Of a stretch of DNA of 35,896 nucleotides, positions 25,228 to 35,342 are shown in pieces. The DNA is from Betaproteobacteria bacterium (GTDB lineage: Bacteria > Pseudomonadota > Gammaproteobacteria > Burkholderiales > SG8-39). The stretch spans positions 1 through 35,896 of the forward strand of contig VGIA01000014.1 of assembly GCA_016868105.1 (NCBI GenBank), in the 5' to 3' direction. Under the pieces are notes generated by a model. The model was not told the origin of the DNA. It did not search any database and was given only the letters and a program-made list of their open reading frames with translations. The translations under genes and the position numbers were made by a program. Each line of letters begins with the position of its first letter. The stretch's first letter is position 1.

Positions 25228-26293
25228 GGTCGCGGTCATCGGCGCCGGCCCGGTCGGCTGCGCCCTCGCCCTCGCGCTGCAACACGGCGGCCGCCCGGTC
25301 CTGCTGTGCGCCAGACCCGGGCCCGCGGCGATGCGCCCGGCCCGGTTCCGTCCGATCGCGCTGTCGCACGCCAGCCGGCTGATCCTGGCGCGCATCGGCG
25401 CCTGGGAGCCGCTGCAGCCGACGCCGATCCGCGCCATCCATGTATCGCAGGCGGGCCATTTCGGCCGCACGCGCCTCGAGGCCGCCGATGCGGGCGTGCC
25501 GGCGCTGGGATACGTGCTCGATTACGGCGATCTGGCCGCTTGGCTGCTTCACCTGGCGCAGGCGCGCGGGATTCCGGTCGCGGCCGAGGCGCCGGCGGCG
25601 GCGCTGCGGGTGCATGCGGAAGGAAGCGCGCAGGGCAATGCGCCCGATGCGCTTGAGAAGGACTACCACCAGGAAGCGCTGGTGGCGCTGGTGGGCACCG
25701 ATCGCCCCGCCACCACTACGGCATTCGAGCGCTTTACCCCCGAAGGCCCGCTCGCGCTGCTGCCCCTGGGCGCTCGCCATGCCGTGGTCTGGGCGACTGC
25801 GCCGCAACGCGCCGCGGAACTGGCCGCCATGGGCGAGGCGGGCTTTCTGGCCGCCCTGGGCGCCGCGTTCGGCACCCGCGCCGGCGCGTTCGTCGCGGCG
25901 GGGGAACGCGGTCGCTTCCCGCTCACGCTGCGGGTGCGCGCCTCCCGCATCGGCCTCAGGCAAGCCTACGTCGGCAACACCTCGCAGAGCCTGCACCCGG
26001 TCGCCGGCCAGGGCCTGAACCTCGGGCTGCGCGACGCCTGGGACCTGGCGCGACTGTTGCGGGATGCCGAGGATCCCGGTGATGCGCGCCTGCTGGCCCG
26101 CTACGCCGCGGCGCGAAGACCGGACGCCATGGCCACCATCCGCGTCACCGACCTGCTGGCCGGGGCTTTCACCGGCGGCGGGCCCCTGCTGGGCGCCGCA
26201 CGCGGCGCGGCCATGACCGCACTGGATGCGTTCGCGCCTGCGCGCCGCTTTTTTGCGCGCCGCATGATCTTTGGCACCGCCGCCGTTCCCTGA
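25214..26293 (+). CDS. ubiH: UbiH-type 2-polyprenyl-6-methoxyphenol hydroxylase, shortened
   Basis: FAD monooxygenase of ubiquinone synthesis, assigned to UbiH by its location after pepP. The 359-residue protein (GTG start) carries GAGPVG (about 11-16), EKDYHQEALVA (near 150), FTPEGPLALLPLG (near 175) and VGNTSQSLHPVAGQGLNLGLRDAW (near 254-277). The second motif is degenerate (HAEGSAQG instead of ADG.RS). Compared with the paralog at 6636, the stretch between the first domain and this motif is about 18-20 residues shorter, so part of the substrate-binding sheet appears to be missing. GNTSQ replaces GDAAH in the FAD motif; variants of this kind are known in the family. Probably functional, but the gap is notable. 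Confidence 0.85.
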   Translation: MTKAEVAVIGAGPVGCALALALQHGGRPVLLCARPGPAAMRPARFRPIALSHASRLILARIGAWEPLQPTPIRAIHVSQAGHFGRTRLEAADAGVPALGYVLDYGDLAAWLLHLAQARGIPVAAEAPAAALRVHAEGSAQGNAPDALEKDYHQEALVALVGTDRPATTTAFERFTPEGPLALLPLGARHAVVWATAPQRAAELAAMGEAGFLAALGAAFGTRAGAFVAAGERGRFPLTLRVRASRIGLRQAYVGNTSQSLHPVAGQGLNLGLRDAWDLARLLRDAEDPGDARLLARYAAARRPDAMATIRVTDLLAGAFTGGGPLLGAARGAAMTALDAFAPARRFFARRMIFGTAAVP

Positions 26294-26352
26294 TTTTCCC
26301 TTTGCGGTGTTTGCGCAGCGCAACAGCGATGTTTTTCGGCAACGAAACGGGA

Positions 26353-26358
26353 TAGAAT
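26353..26358 (+). promoter_or_regulatory. Putative promoter of the dusB-fis-purH operon (-10 TAGAAT)
   Basis: TAGAAT lies in an AT-rich island (about 26291-26360) upstream of dusB, followed by a GC-rich discriminator (TCGCTCCCCTCG) like those of growth-rate-controlled promoters. The T-rich stretch 26332-26336 may serve as a weak -35 region. In enterobacteria dusB-fis is controlled by stringent response at such a promoter; that comparison is inference. The predicted leader is about 38 bases. Confidence 0.5.
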
Positions 26359-26396
26359 TCGCTCCCCTCGCGACAGATCCCACACCACCGCAATCA

Positions 26397-27377
26397 ATGC
26401 AGCTTGGCGTGCACACCCTGAGCAACGGATTGTTCGTCGCTCCGATGGCGGGGGTGACCGACCGCCCGTTCCGCAGCCTGTGCCGCCGCTACGGCGCCGG
26501 GCTGGCGGTGTCGGAGATGGTTTCCTCGCGTCCCGAGCTGCGCCACAGCCGCAAGTCGCGCCTGCGCCGGGAGCATGAAGGTGAAACGCAGGGCCCGGCC
26601 GGCCCCGTTTCGGTGCAGATCGTCGGCGCCGACCCGGCGCTGATGGCCGAGGCGGCCCGGTTCAACGTCGACGAGGGCGCCGACATCATCGACATCAACA
26701 TGGGTTGCCCGGCGAAGAAAGTGTGCAACCTCGCCGCCGGCTCGGCCCTGCTGGAGAACGAGCCGCTGGTGGCACGCATCCTGGAGGCGGTGGTGGCCGC
26801 GGTTAAGGTCCCGGTCACCCTGAAGATCCGCACCGGCCCGGCGCCGGAGCGCCGCAACGCGGCGCGCATCGCGCGCATCGCCGAGGGCGCCGGGATCCGG
26901 CTGCTCGCGGTGCACGGCCGCACCCGCGCCTGCGGTTTCCGCGGCGAAGCGGAGTACGACACCATCGCCGGGGTGAAGGCCGCGGTGCGGATCCCGGTGA
27001 TCGCCAACGGCGACATCGCCACCGGCGCCGACGCGAAGCGGGTGCTGGCGCGCACCGGCGCCGACGGGCTGATGATCGGCCGCGGCGCGCACGGCCGGCC
27101 GTGGATCTTCCGCGAGATCGCGCATTTCCTCGCCACCGGCGAAGCGCTCCCCGGCCCGACCCCCGCCGAGCAGCGCGCGCTGGTGTTAGAGCACCTGCGC
27201 GGCCTGTACGAGCTCTACGGCGAGGACCTGGGCCTGCGCGTGGCGCGCAAGCACCTGGGCTGGTACCTGCGCCCGCTCCCCGGGGGCGAAGAGTTCCGCC
27301 GCCGCGCCTGCGCCATCGAATCGGCCCCGCAGCAGCTCGACGCGGTGGCGCGCTTCTACGACAGGCTGCAGGCGTGA
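26397..27377 (+). CDS. dusB: tRNA-dihydrouridine synthase B
   Basis: FMN enzyme that reduces uridine in the tRNA D loop. The 326 residues start with [21 protein letters not shown], the family hallmark, and include the catalytic Cys104 in NMGCPAKK, followed by KIRTG (near 142), HGRTR (near 173) and the FMN-phosphate loop IANGDI...[15 protein letters not shown]. It is paired with fis as in enterobacteria, with a four-base GTGA overlap. A frame open upstream reaches into ubiH, but the ATG at 26397 gives the conserved N-terminus. Confidence 0.96.
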   Translation: MQLGVHTLSNGLFVAPMAGVTDRPFRSLCRRYGAGLAVSEMVSSRPELRHSRKSRLRREHEGETQGPAGPVSVQIVGADPALMAEAARFNVDEGADIIDINMGCPAKKVCNLAAGSALLENEPLVARILEAVVAAVKVPVTLKIRTGPAPERRNAARIARIAEGAGIRLLAVHGRTRACGFRGEAEYDTIAGVKAAVRIPVIANGDIATGADAKRVLARTGADGLMIGRGAHGRPWIFREIAHFLATGEALPGPTPAEQRALVLEHLRGLYELYGEDLGLRVARKHLGWYLRPLPGGEEFRRRACAIESAPQQLDAVARFYDRLQA

Positions 27378-27613
27378 GGCGCAGTTCCGAGCTCGCCGAA
27401 GCCGTGAAGCGCGCCCTGGAGCGCTACTTCAAGGACATGGACGGCGAGAAGCCCACGGCGATCTACGACATGGTGCTGAAGAACATCGAGAAGCCCCTGA
27501 TCGAGACCGTGCTCCTCAAGGCCTCGGGCAACCAGTCGCAGGCCGCGGCGATGCTCGGCATCGACCGCAACACCCTGCGCAAGAAAATCCAGCAGCTGCG
27601 GATCAAGGCGTGA
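27374..27613 (+). CDS. fis: DNA-binding protein Fis
   Basis: Small nucleoid-associated protein that bends DNA and activates stable-RNA promoters. The 79-residue product (GTG start) has the Fis C-terminal helix-turn-helix nearly intact: [19 protein letters not shown] and [13 protein letters not shown] (about 47-76). Betaproteobacterial Fis lacks the first ~20 residues of the 98-residue E. coli protein, which fits this length. It is sandwiched by GTGA overlaps with dusB and purH. Fis might act on the tRNA-Met promoter (7813), but no binding site can be claimed. Confidence 0.95.
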   Translation: MRRSSELAEAVKRALERYFKDMDGEKPTAIYDMVLKNIEKPLIETVLLKASGNQSQAAAMLGIDRNTLRKKIQQLRIKA

Positions 27614-29166
27614 AGGTCGGCAGGGCGCTGCTCAGCGTCTCGGACAAGGCGGCGGTGGTCGAGTTCGCCCGCGCCCTCGCCGGCATGGGCGTCGCCCTGC
27701 TCTCCACCGGCGGCACCGCGAGGCTGCTGGAGAAGGAAGGCATACCGGTGACCGAGGTCTCGGCCCATACCGGCTTGCCGGAGATGCTCGACGGCCGGGT
27801 CAAGACCCTGCACCCGAAGATCCACGGCGGCCTGCTGGCGCGGCGCGACTCGCGCGAGCACATGGCGCAGATCGACCGGGCGGGCATCCCGCCCATCGAC
27901 CTGCTGGTGGTGAACCTGTATCCGTTCCAGGCCACGGTCGCCGACCCCGACTGCCCGCTGGAGGAGGCGATCGAGAACATCGACATCGGCGGGCCGGCGA
28001 TGCTGCGCGCGGCGGCCAAGAACTACGGCGGCGTCGCAGTGGTGGTGGACCCGGCCGATTACGGCCGCGTGCTGGAGGAGATCCGCGCCACCGGCGGCGT
28101 CGCCGAGGCGACGCGCTTCATGCTGGCGCAGAAGGTCTACGCGCACACCGCCGCCTACGACGGCGCCATCGCCAACTACCTGAGCTCGCTGGAGGGCGAC
28201 AACCGGCGCGGCGCCTTTCCCGGGGTGCTCAACCTGCAGCTGTTCAAGCGCCAGGACATGCGCTACGGGGAGAACCCCCACCAGAGGGCGGCGTTCTACC
28301 GCGACGCGCATCCGGTGCCCGGCGGCATCGCCGCCTTCTCCATCCTGCAGGGCAAGGAGCTGTCCTACAACAACATCGCGGATGCGGACGCGGCCTGGGA
28401 ATGCGTCAAGAGCTTCGCCGAGCCCGCCTGCGTCATCGTCAAGCACGCCAACCCCTGCGGCGTGGCGATCGCCGACGGCCCGCTGGCCGCCTACCGCAAG
28501 GCCTTCGCCACCGACCCGAGCTCGGCCTTCGGCGGCATCATCGCCTTGAACCGGGCGCTGGACCGCGCCGCCGCGGAGCAGATCGGCAGGCAGTTCGCCG
28601 AGGTCATCATCGCCCCGCGCGTCGAGCCAGCGGCGCGCGAGTCTCTTGCCGGCAAGCAGAACCTGCGCGTGCTGGAAGTGCCGCTTGCGCACGAGGTACA
28701 GCCCCACGACTACAAGCGCGTCGGCGGCGGCCTGCTGGTGCAGTCCAGCGACGCCGCCACGCTGGAACGCAAGGCGCTGAAGGTGGTGACCAAGAGGCAG
28801 CCCGACGAGGCGCAGTGGAACGACCTGCTGTTCGCCTGGAAGGTGGCGAAGTTCGTCAAGTCGAACGCGATCGTGTTCTGCCGCGGCGGTGCCACGCTCG
28901 GTGTCGGCGCCGGGCAGATGAGCCGCATCGACAGCGCGCGCATCGCCTCGATCAAGGCGGCGAACGCGAAACTGTCGCTGGCCGGTTCGGCAGTCGCCTC
29001 GGACGCGTTTTTCCCGTTCCGCGACGGCCTCGACGAAGTCTTGGATGCCGGCGCCGGGGCGGTGATCCAGCCCGGCGGCAGCGTGCGCGACGAGGAGCTG
29101 ATCGCCGCCGCGGACCAGCGCGGCGCGGCGATGGTGTTCACCGGCCTGCGCCACTTCCGGCACTGA
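27610..29166 (+). CDS. purH: Bifunctional AICAR transformylase / IMP cyclohydrolase
   Basis: Catalyses the last two steps of IMP synthesis. At 518 residues (E. coli 529) it is full length. The N-terminal IMP cyclohydrolase (MGS-like) domain spans about 1-195 ([40 protein letters not shown]), and the C-terminal transformylase domain contains KHANPCG near 278-284 and [10 protein letters not shown] near 462. It begins with GTG overlapping the fis stop and is followed by purD after 16 bases. Confidence 0.98.
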   Translation: MKVGRALLSVSDKAAVVEFARALAGMGVALLSTGGTARLLEKEGIPVTEVSAHTGLPEMLDGRVKTLHPKIHGGLLARRDSREHMAQIDRAGIPPIDLLVVNLYPFQATVADPDCPLEEAIENIDIGGPAMLRAAAKNYGGVAVVVDPADYGRVLEEIRATGGVAEATRFMLAQKVYAHTAAYDGAIANYLSSLEGDNRRGAFPGVLNLQLFKRQDMRYGENPHQRAAFYRDAHPVPGGIAAFSILQGKELSYNNIADADAAWECVKSFAEPACVIVKHANPCGVAIADGPLAAYRKAFATDPSSAFGGIIALNRALDRAAAEQIGRQFAEVIIAPRVEPAARESLAGKQNLRVLEVPLAHEVQPHDYKRVGGGLLVQSSDAATLERKALKVVTKRQPDEAQWNDLLFAWKVAKFVKSNAIVFCRGGATLGVGAGQMSRIDSARIASIKAANAKLSLAGSAVASDAFFPFRDGLDEVLDAGAGAVIQPGGSVRDEELIAAADQRGAAMVFTGLRHFRH

Positions 29167-29182
29167 GGGCGGGGCGGCCGCG

Positions 29183-30454
29183 ATGAAGCTCCTGGTGATC
29201 GGCTCCGGCGGGCGCGAGCACGCGCTTGGCTGGAAGCTGGCGCAGAGCCCGAAGGTGCAGAAGGTGTTCCTCGCCCCCGGCAACGGCGGCACCGCCGCCG
29301 AGAGCGGGCTGGAGAACGTGGCCATCACCGGCATCCCGGACCTGATCGGCTTCGCGAAGCAGCAGCAGGTCCACCTCACCGTGGTCGGCCCCGAGGCGCC
29401 GCTCGCCGCGGGCGTGGTGGACGCCTTCCAGGCGGCGGGCCTGCGCATCTTCGGCCCGCTGCGCGCCGCGGCGCAGCTGGAGGCGTCCAAGGATTTCGCC
29501 AAGCGCTTCATGGCGCGCCACGGCATTCCGACCGCGCGCTACGAGAGCTTCACCGACCCCGCCGCGGCGAAGGCCTACGTGGCGCGCAACGGCGCGCCGA
29601 TCGTGATCAAGGCCGACGGCCTCGCCGCCGGCAAGGGCGTGGTGGTGGCCGCCACCACTGCGGAGGCGAACGCCGCCATTGACGACATGCTGGTGGGCGG
29701 CAGGCTGGGGGCGGCCGGCGACAGGCTGGTGATCGAGGAGTTCCTCGAGGGCGAGGAGGCGAGCTTCATCGTCATGGCCGACGGCGCGCGCGCCCTGCCG
29801 ATGGCCACCAGCCAGGACCACAAGCGGCTGCGGGACGGCGATCTGGGCCCCAACACCGGCGGCATGGGCGCCTATTCGCCGGCGCCGGTGGTGACCCCGC
29901 AGCTGCACGCCCGCGTCATGCGCGAGATCATCCAGCCTGCGATCGCCGGCATGGCGAAAGACGGCACGCCCTATGTCGGCTTCCTCTACGCCGGTCTGAT
30001 GATCGACAAGGCCGGCAGTCCGCGAACGCTCGAATTCAACTGTCGCCTCGGCGACCCGGAGACCCAGCCGATCCTGCTGCGCCTGAAGTCCGACCTGCTG
30101 CAGCACATGGAGCAGGCCCTCGAGGGCCGGTTGGACGGCGCCAGGGCCGAATGGGACCGGCGCGCCGCGCTGGGGGTGGTGCTGGCGGCGGCCGGCTACC
30201 CCGGCGAACCGCGCCGGGGCGACGCCATCGAGGGCCTGACGCGGGCAACGGAGGACTGCCGCGTGTTCCATGCCGGCACCCGGCTGCAAGGCAAGGCGGT
30301 GCTCAGCAACGGCGGCCGGGTCCTGTGCGTCACCGCGCTCGGCGATTCGCTCAAGATGGCGCGGGCGCGCGCCTACGAAACGGTCGATCGGATCGGCTTT
30401 GAGGGCATGCAGTACCGGAAAGACATCGGTCATCGCGCGCTGAGGAAGGGCTGA
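29183..30454 (+). CDS. purD: Phosphoribosylamine-glycine ligase (GAR synthetase)
   Basis: ATP-grasp enzyme joining glycine to phosphoribosylamine in purine synthesis. The 423 residues begin [19 protein letters not shown] and contain NGGTAAE (near 35), [13 protein letters not shown] (near 70), SKDFAKRF and the ATP-grasp segments [18 protein letters not shown] (near 137-154) and [24 protein letters not shown]. The C-terminus ([11 protein letters not shown]) is intact. It is linked to purH and followed 5 bases later by hemF. Confidence 0.98.
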   Translation: MKLLVIGSGGREHALGWKLAQSPKVQKVFLAPGNGGTAAESGLENVAITGIPDLIGFAKQQQVHLTVVGPEAPLAAGVVDAFQAAGLRIFGPLRAAAQLEASKDFAKRFMARHGIPTARYESFTDPAAAKAYVARNGAPIVIKADGLAAGKGVVVAATTAEANAAIDDMLVGGRLGAAGDRLVIEEFLEGEEASFIVMADGARALPMATSQDHKRLRDGDLGPNTGGMGAYSPAPVVTPQLHARVMREIIQPAIAGMAKDGTPYVGFLYAGLMIDKAGSPRTLEFNCRLGDPETQPILLRLKSDLLQHMEQALEGRLDGARAEWDRRAALGVVLAAAGYPGEPRRGDAIEGLTRATEDCRVFHAGTRLQGKAVLSNGGRVLCVTALGDSLKMARARAYETVDRIGFEGMQYRKDIGHRALRKG

Positions 30455-30459
30455 GTGCA

Positions 30460-31356
30460 ATGGACCTCAGGGCGGTCCGCGACTACTTCTGCGGCCTGCA
30501 GCAGCGCATCGTGCGCGCGCTGGAGACCCTGGAGGGCGGCCGTTTCCTGTCCGATTCCTGGGAGCGCCCGGAGGGCGGCGGCGGGACCACCCGGGTGCTG
30601 GAGGACGGTGCGCTGTTCGAGCGCGCCGGCGTCGCCTTCTCCCATGTCTCGGGAGCGCTACTGCCGCCCTCGGCGAGCGCCTCGCGCCCGCAGCTTGCCG
30701 GCCGCGGCTTCGAGGCCACCGGCGTGTCCCTGGTCCTGCATCCGCGAAACCCCTATTGCCCGACGGTGCACATGAACGTGCGCCTGTTCACCGCGACCAA
30801 GGCGGGGGAGCAGCCGCTGTGGTGGTTCGGCGGCGGCATGGACCTCACGCCCTATTACGGCTTCGAGGAGGACGCGCGCCATTTCCACGCCACCTGCCGG
30901 CGCGCCCTGGATCCGCACGGAGTCGAGCGCTACCCCCGCTACAAGAAGTGGTGCGACGAGTATTTCTTCCTGAAGCACCGCAACGAACCGCGCGGCATCG
31001 GCGGCATTTTCTTCGACGACCTTGCCGAGCCTGATTTCGACGGCGCCTTCGCCCTGGTCCGGTCGGTGGGCGAGCATTTCCTGACTGCCTACACGCCGAT
31101 CGCCCAGAAGCGACGCGGCATGCCCTACGGCGAGCGCGAGCGCGAGTTCCAGGCCTGGCGGCGCGGGCGCTACGCGGAATTCAACCTGGTGTTCGACCGC
31201 GGCACCCTGTTCGGCCTGCAATCGGGCGGGCGCACCGAGTCCATCCTGATGTCCATGCCGCCGCGTGTGGCCTGGCGCTACGGCTGGAGCCCGGCCCCGG
31301 GCACGCCCGAGGCCGCGCTATTCACCGATTTCCTCAGGCCGCGGGACTGGGCCTAG
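30460..31356 (+). CDS. hemF: Oxygen-dependent coproporphyrinogen III oxidase
   Basis: Decarboxylates coproporphyrinogen III to protoporphyrinogen IX using O2; cytoplasmic homodimer. The 298 residues (E. coli 299) are collinear with the family: [19 protein letters not shown] (near 35), [15 protein letters not shown] (near 93-107), [43 protein letters not shown] and the C-terminal [17 protein letters not shown]. An O2-dependent enzyme indicates aerobic or facultative growth, in keeping with the two O2-dependent ubiquinone hydroxylases. It converges with hemY. Confidence 0.98.
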   Translation: MDLRAVRDYFCGLQQRIVRALETLEGGRFLSDSWERPEGGGGTTRVLEDGALFERAGVAFSHVSGALLPPSASASRPQLAGRGFEATGVSLVLHPRNPYCPTVHMNVRLFTATKAGEQPLWWFGGGMDLTPYYGFEEDARHFHATCRRALDPHGVERYPRYKKWCDEYFFLKHRNEPRGIGGIFFDDLAEPDFDGAFALVRSVGEHFLTAYTPIAQKRRGMPYGEREREFQAWRRGRYAEFNLVFDRGTLFGLQSGGRTESILMSMPPRVAWRYGWSPAPGTPEAALFTDFLRPRDWA

Positions 31357-31377
31357 CGGCCCGGCGCCCTGCGCCGA

Positions 31378-32568
31378 TCAGGGCAGTTCGGCACCCAGGC
31401 GATGATGCTTCTGCGCGTCGCCAGGGCGGCCGTCGCGCTCGGCCAGGCGTGCGAGCGCAAGGTGCACCGCGCGCGATTTCTCGAACGACAGGCTGGCCTC
31501 GAGGTAATCGCGCGACTTGCCCCAGAGGCCGGCCTGCTTGCACAGGCGCCCGAGCGCGAGCAGCAGCCGCGGGTCCTCGGCGTGCGCGGGCAGCCAGCGC
31601 TCGGCGCGCTCCAGGCGCGCCCGCGCCTCGCGCTCCAATTCCGGCGGCTCCAGCGGCGGCAACTCGGCGAACTGCGCCACCAGCGCGTCGCTCCAGTCCG
31701 CGTTCAGGCTGTTCTCGATGATTTCGCGCGCCAGCGCGGCCTCGCCCAGCGCGGTGGCGTGCGCCGCCGCGGCCGCGGCCACGCGCGGGTGCAGCCGGTC
31801 TGCGGCCGGGATGCTGCGCCAGCGCGCCGCCAGCGGCGCCCGGTCCCCGGCGGCACGAGCCAGCAGCTCGGTCTGCGCCTGGACACGGTACTCCTCGGCG
31901 ATCGCCGGGTCGATGGCGGCGCGCTTGCCCAGCATGGAGGCGAGGCGCAGCACCTCTGCCCAGTTCTGCGCGCCGCGCTCGGCGCGCAGCAGCATGCGCG
32001 CGGCGGCGATGTTGCGCGGGCCGGCGCCGTGCAGGCTGCGCAGGGCGTCGCGCGCGCCGGTGAAATCGCCCTCGTCCAGGGCCAGCTCGGCCCTGGTCAG
32101 GAGCATGGCCGCCTGCATCGACTCGCCCACGTTGCCGGCTCGCTCCAGCCAGAGGTCGCGCCGCTCGCGCTGGCGCAGCTGGTGGGCGGCGCGCGCCGCG
32201 ATCAGCGCCGCAGGTCCGGGGGCGGCGCCCGCTTCCCAAGCGAGTACGGCCTCCTTCTCGGCGCGCGCGTAGCGGCCCTCGTAGTAGGCCTGCAGGGCGG
32301 CGGCAAGCGCGAGCTGCGCCTGCTCGCGGCGGCGGCGCCCGCGGTAGGCACGCACCTGCGCCGGCAGCGCCAGCGTGTGGCGCACCAGCCCCAGCGCCAG
32401 GTAGAGGGCCGTAAACGCGGCGGCCAGCGCCGCAACCGATAGGAGCAGAGAAACCTCGACGCGCCAGGGCGGCACCACCAGCACCACCACGGCCTCGCTG
32501 AGGCGGCCCACCACCGCCAGCGCCACGGCGGCGGCGAACACCGCGACCAGCCAGAACAGGCCCCTCAC
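31378..32568 (-). CDS. hemY: HemY: heme-cluster membrane protein with TPR repeats
   Basis: Inner-membrane protein of unknown biochemical function found with hemX in proteobacterial hemCDXY clusters; not the Bacillus protoporphyrinogen oxidase of the same name. The 396-residue product has two N-terminal membrane helices (about 4-20 and 40-62, separated by VVPPWRVEVS) and a long Ala/Leu/Arg-rich helical region with TPR-like pairs (AYYEGRYARAEKEA, RAERWLPAHAEDPRLLLALGRLC, DYLEASLSFEKS). It starts with GTG 12 bases after hemX. It may act as an assembly factor; recent work in enterobacteria suggests a role in the heme pathway, but I cannot judge from sequence. Confidence 0.92.
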   Translation of the reverse strand: MRGLFWLVAVFAAAVALAVVGRLSEAVVVLVVPPWRVEVSLLLSVAALAAAFTALYLALGLVRHTLALPAQVRAYRGRRRREQAQLALAAALQAYYEGRYARAEKEAVLAWEAGAAPGPAALIAARAAHQLRQRERRDLWLERAGNVGESMQAAMLLTRAELALDEGDFTGARDALRSLHGAGPRNIAAARMLLRAERGAQNWAEVLRLASMLGKRAAIDPAIAEEYRVQAQTELLARAAGDRAPLAARWRSIPAADRLHPRVAAAAAAHATALGEAALAREIIENSLNADWSDALVAQFAELPPLEPPELEREARARLERAERWLPAHAEDPRLLLALGRLCKQAGLWGKSRDYLEASLSFEKSRAVHLALARLAERDGRPGDAQKHHRLGAELP

Positions 32569-32580
32569 GGCCTCAGGAAC

Positions 32581-33648
32581 TCACTTGCGCTGGCGCGCAG
32601 TCTTGAAGCCGCGCACCGCATCCAGGCTGTCGCTGATCGTCGGCGCCTCGAAGCTGAGGGTTGCCGACGACAACTGCTTCAGCTGCGCCAGCGCGCCCTG
32701 CGCCGCCTTCGAGCGGGCGTCGAAATAACGCTGGATCCAGCCCTGCGCCGCGCGCAGGTCCTCGCGGTATCCCGCCTCGTTGCGCGTCAGCAGCGACAGG
32801 CGCGCATTGAGCAGCCGCAGCTTCAGGTTCTCGCGCAGGAAGTAGGCCTGCGCCGGCGGCAGCAGCGGCGGCTCCTGGCCCTCGACCCGGCGCACCACCA
32901 CCAACTGGCGCAATTCGCGCCAGATTTCCGATCCGAGGCGCTCGGCCATGCCTTGCGGCTCGGCCGGCTTGCCGGCCTTGGCGGCGGCGCCGGCTTCGCC
33001 TCGGCCGCGCTCTGCGGTTCGCTCCTCGTAGGCGAGCGGCAGGGCGTCCACCGAGGCGATCAGCCCGTCCAGGCGCAGGCTCATGCCGGGAAGATCGAGC
33101 GTGGGCAGAGCCTTCAGGCGCTCGATGTCGCGCGCCAAGGCGCGGCGCACGACCAGGAACTGCGGCCGGTCCGAGCGCGACAGCCGGCTCTCGGCCAGCT
33201 GCAGCGCGAGCAAAGCGGCACGCACGTTGCCCGAGAGCAGCAACTGCTGCTGCGCGATGGCAAGCACCTGCTCGATCTCCGCCAGCTGCCATTCGTCGCG
33301 GTTGCGTGCCAGCTCCTGGTACAGCGCCTCGAGCGCCGAGTGCTGGGCCTGCGATTCGGCCAGGCGCGATTCCATCGCGCTCAGCCGCGCCTGCGCCTCG
33401 CGCAGCCCTTCCTGCGCCTGGCGCGCCACGGCGCGCGCCTCGCGGCTCTCGGCTTCGATGTCGCGCAGGCGTCGAGCCAGTTCCTCCTGGGTCGAGCCGA
33501 TCCGGCTGCGGGTGTCGAGCCAGAGCGCCGCCACCACGGCGGCCAGGACCGCGAGGCCGAGCGCAATCAGTCGCAGGCGCTGGCGGCCGCTTGCCGGCCC
33601 GGCGCCGGCGGCCGCAAGCGTGGGCTGAGGGTTGGCGGGTTCGCTCAT
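32581..33648 (-). CDS. hemX: HemX: heme-cluster membrane-anchored protein
   Basis: Bitopic inner-membrane protein of the hemCDXY cluster. It is often annotated as uroporphyrinogen-III C-methyltransferase, but no SAM-binding domain is present here. The 355 residues include a short cytoplasmic tail (1-23), one membrane helix (about 25-43), a coiled-coil stretch (about 50-110, rich in Glu, Arg, Ala, Gln) and a mainly helical periplasmic domain with AIAQQQLLLSGNVRAALLALQLAE (about 130-155) and a Lys/Ala linker near 225. No enzymatic motif is visible. It follows hemD after 6 bases. Confidence 0.92.
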   Translation of the reverse strand: MSEPANPQPTLAAAGAGPASGRQRLRLIALGLAVLAAVVAALWLDTRSRIGSTQEELARRLRDIEAESREARAVARQAQEGLREAQARLSAMESRLAESQAQHSALEALYQELARNRDEWQLAEIEQVLAIAQQQLLLSGNVRAALLALQLAESRLSRSDRPQFLVVRRALARDIERLKALPTLDLPGMSLRLDGLIASVDALPLAYEERTAERGRGEAGAAAKAGKPAEPQGMAERLGSEIWRELRQLVVVRRVEGQEPPLLPPAQAYFLRENLKLRLLNARLSLLTRNEAGYREDLRAAQGWIQRYFDARSKAAQGALAQLKQLSSATLSFEAPTISDSLDAVRGFKTARQRK

Positions 33649-33654
33649 CTCGGT

Positions 33655-34422
33655 TCAGTTTCCCTGCGCGAAGTATGCCACCAGCCGTTGGAGCATTTCG
33701 CCATCGCCGGGCCCGGCCACCACGGCGCGCGCCACGCCGAGCCGCGCCGCCGCCTCGGCTAGGCGCGGGTGCGGAACGAACAGCGGCGTGGCCCGCAGCA
33801 GGCGCGCGCCGGCCTCCCCCAGCAGCGCCGCGAGGTTGCCGAGCGCCTCGGCGGAGTTGACCGTCACCGCATCAAGGTCGCCCCGCGCCCAGGCGAGCAG
33901 CAGCGGCGCGGGGTCGGCCCGTGGCCGGACCCTGCGGTAGCACTCGGCGTACTCCACCACGGCGCCGCGCGCCTGCAGCGCCGCGCGCAGAAACTCGCGT
34001 CCGCCCTCGCCGCGGATGATGACTACGCGGCAGCCCCGGATCGCGGCGAGCGCCGGCAAGGCGAGCAGCGCCTCGCTGTCGGCAAGCCCCTCGGGCGCAA
34101 GTACGCCTCGCACCCCCCTGTCCTGCAGCAGACGCCGCGTGCCGGCGCCGACCGCTGCGGCGCGAACCCCGTCGGGCCAGGGCCGGTCGAGCAGCGCCAG
34201 GCCGCGCTCGACGGCGTTGGCGCTGACGAAGATCGCGAAGTCGAACTCGCCGAGGCGGCCGAGCAAAGCGCGGGCCGGGGCCGGATCGAGCGCCTCGGCG
34301 ATCTCGATCGCGGGAAACACGATCGCCTCGCCGCCGGCCTCTCCGATCAGGCGCGCAAGCGCCTCGGACTGGTGCAGCGGCCGCGTCACCAGGATGCGGC
34401 GGCCCGCCAGCGGCCCGCTCAT
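33655..34422 (-). CDS. hemD: Uroporphyrinogen-III synthase
   Basis: Cyclises hydroxymethylbilane with inversion of ring D to make uroporphyrinogen III. The family is poorly conserved, but at 255 residues this product has the typical two-lobe pattern: [18 protein letters not shown] (about 8-25), [11 protein letters not shown] near 63-73, [11 protein letters not shown] near 88, [12 protein letters not shown] near 135 and [12 protein letters not shown] near 186. It overlaps hemC by four bases (ATGA). Position between hemC and hemX strongly supports the assignment. Confidence 0.94.
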   Translation of the reverse strand: MSGPLAGRRILVTRPLHQSEALARLIGEAGGEAIVFPAIEIAEALDPAPARALLGRLGEFDFAIFVSANAVERGLALLDRPWPDGVRAAAVGAGTRRLLQDRGVRGVLAPEGLADSEALLALPALAAIRGCRVVIIRGEGGREFLRAALQARGAVVEYAECYRRVRPRADPAPLLLAWARGDLDAVTVNSAEALGNLAALLGEAGARLLRATPLFVPHPRLAEAAARLGVARAVVAGPGDGEMLQRLVAYFAQGN

Positions 34423-35342
34423 GAGCCCAGCGCAGCCAGGATTTCCGTGGCGCCGCGCCGCCGCAGGAGCTGCGCGGCCTGCTCACCCAGCCTCTCCGGG
34501 CCCGCGGCCGGACCCTCGCATTGGGCACGCGCGATGCGCCCTCCGTCGGGGGAGGCCACCAGCGCACGCAGCCGCAGCGATCCCCCGGAGAGTTGCGCGT
34601 GCGCGGCAAGCGGTATGGCGCAATTGCCCCCGAGCGCGCGGCTGACCGCGCGCTCGGCACGCACGCAGGCGCTGGCCTCCGGGTCGGCCAGCGCCGCCGC
34701 AAGCGCGCGCACCTCGCCGCTCTGCGCAAGGCACTCGATGCCGAGCGCCCCCTGGCCCGGTGCCGGCAGGCTGTCCTCGAGCGAGAGCCGGCCGCGGATC
34801 CGCGCCTCCAGCCCCAGGCGCTTCAGACCCGCCGCGGCAAGCACCACGGCCGCATAGTCGCCCCGGTCCAGTTTCGCCAGCCGGGTTTCCACGTTGCCGC
34901 GCAGCGGCCGGATCTGGAGTCCCGGATGGCGCGCCGCGATCTGGGCCTGGCGGCGCAGGCTGGAGGTGCCCACCACCGCGCCGCCGGGAAGCGCGGCGAG
35001 GGAATCGAACCGGCTGCAGACGAATGCGTCGCGCGGATCGTCGCGGTCGCAGATCGCGGCCAGCGCGAACCCGGACGGCAGTTCGGCCGGCAGGTCCTTC
35101 ATCGAATGCACGGCAAGGTCGGCCCGCCCCTGCGCCAGCGCCGCCTCCAGCTCCTTGATGAACAGGCCCTTGCCGCCCTGCTTGGCGAGCGACACCTCCG
35201 GCAGCTCATCGCCGCGGGTGCTCAGCGCCAGCAACTCCACGCGCAGGCCGGGATGCGCACCCTCCAGGCGCGCCTTGACGTGCTCGGCCTGCCAGAGCGC
35301 CAGGCGGCTGCGCCGGGTGGCGATCACGATCCGGTCAATCAC
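34419..35342 (-). CDS. hemC: Porphobilinogen deaminase (hydroxymethylbilane synthase)
   Basis: Joins four porphobilinogens into hydroxymethylbilane on a covalent dipyrromethane cofactor. The 307 residues have the cofactor-binding Cys241 in [12 protein letters not shown], the N-terminal [25 protein letters not shown] (near 61), [11 protein letters not shown] (near 78-88, with the catalytic Asp) and [10 protein letters not shown] (near 128). It starts with GTG (complement of 35340-35342), overlapping by GTGA the deleted frame upstream. In related genomes algR precedes hemC at this point. Confidence 0.98.
   Translation of the reverse strand: MIDRIVIATRRSRLALWQAEHVKARLEGAHPGLRVELLALSTRGDELPEVSLAKQGGKGLFIKELEAALAQGRADLAVHSMKDLPAELPSGFALAAICDRDDPRDAFVCSRFDSLAALPGGAVVGTSSLRRQAQIAARHPGLQIRPLRGNVETRLAKLDRGDYAAVVLAAAGLKRLGLEARIRGRLSLEDSLPAPGQGALGIECLAQSGEVRALAAALADPEASACVRAERAVSRALGGNCAIPLAAHAQLSGGSLRLRALVASPDGGRIARAQCEGPAAGPERLGEQAAQLLRRRGATEILAALGS

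Noticed and set aside
23833-25470. 545-codon minus-strand open frame opposite pepP
   Set aside because: Shadow of pepP caused by few A/T-ending codons; no ribosome site or known domain.
31366-31384. GCCCTG/CAGGGC inverted repeat at the hemF-hemY convergence
   Set aside because: Six-bp stem with a 7-base loop could be a bidirectional terminator, but there is no T-run on either side, so I do not call it.
32581-33648. HemX as a uroporphyrinogen-III C-methyltransferase
   Set aside because: No SAM-binding motifs; the common database name is a carry-over. Only a membrane helix and coiled coil are visible.
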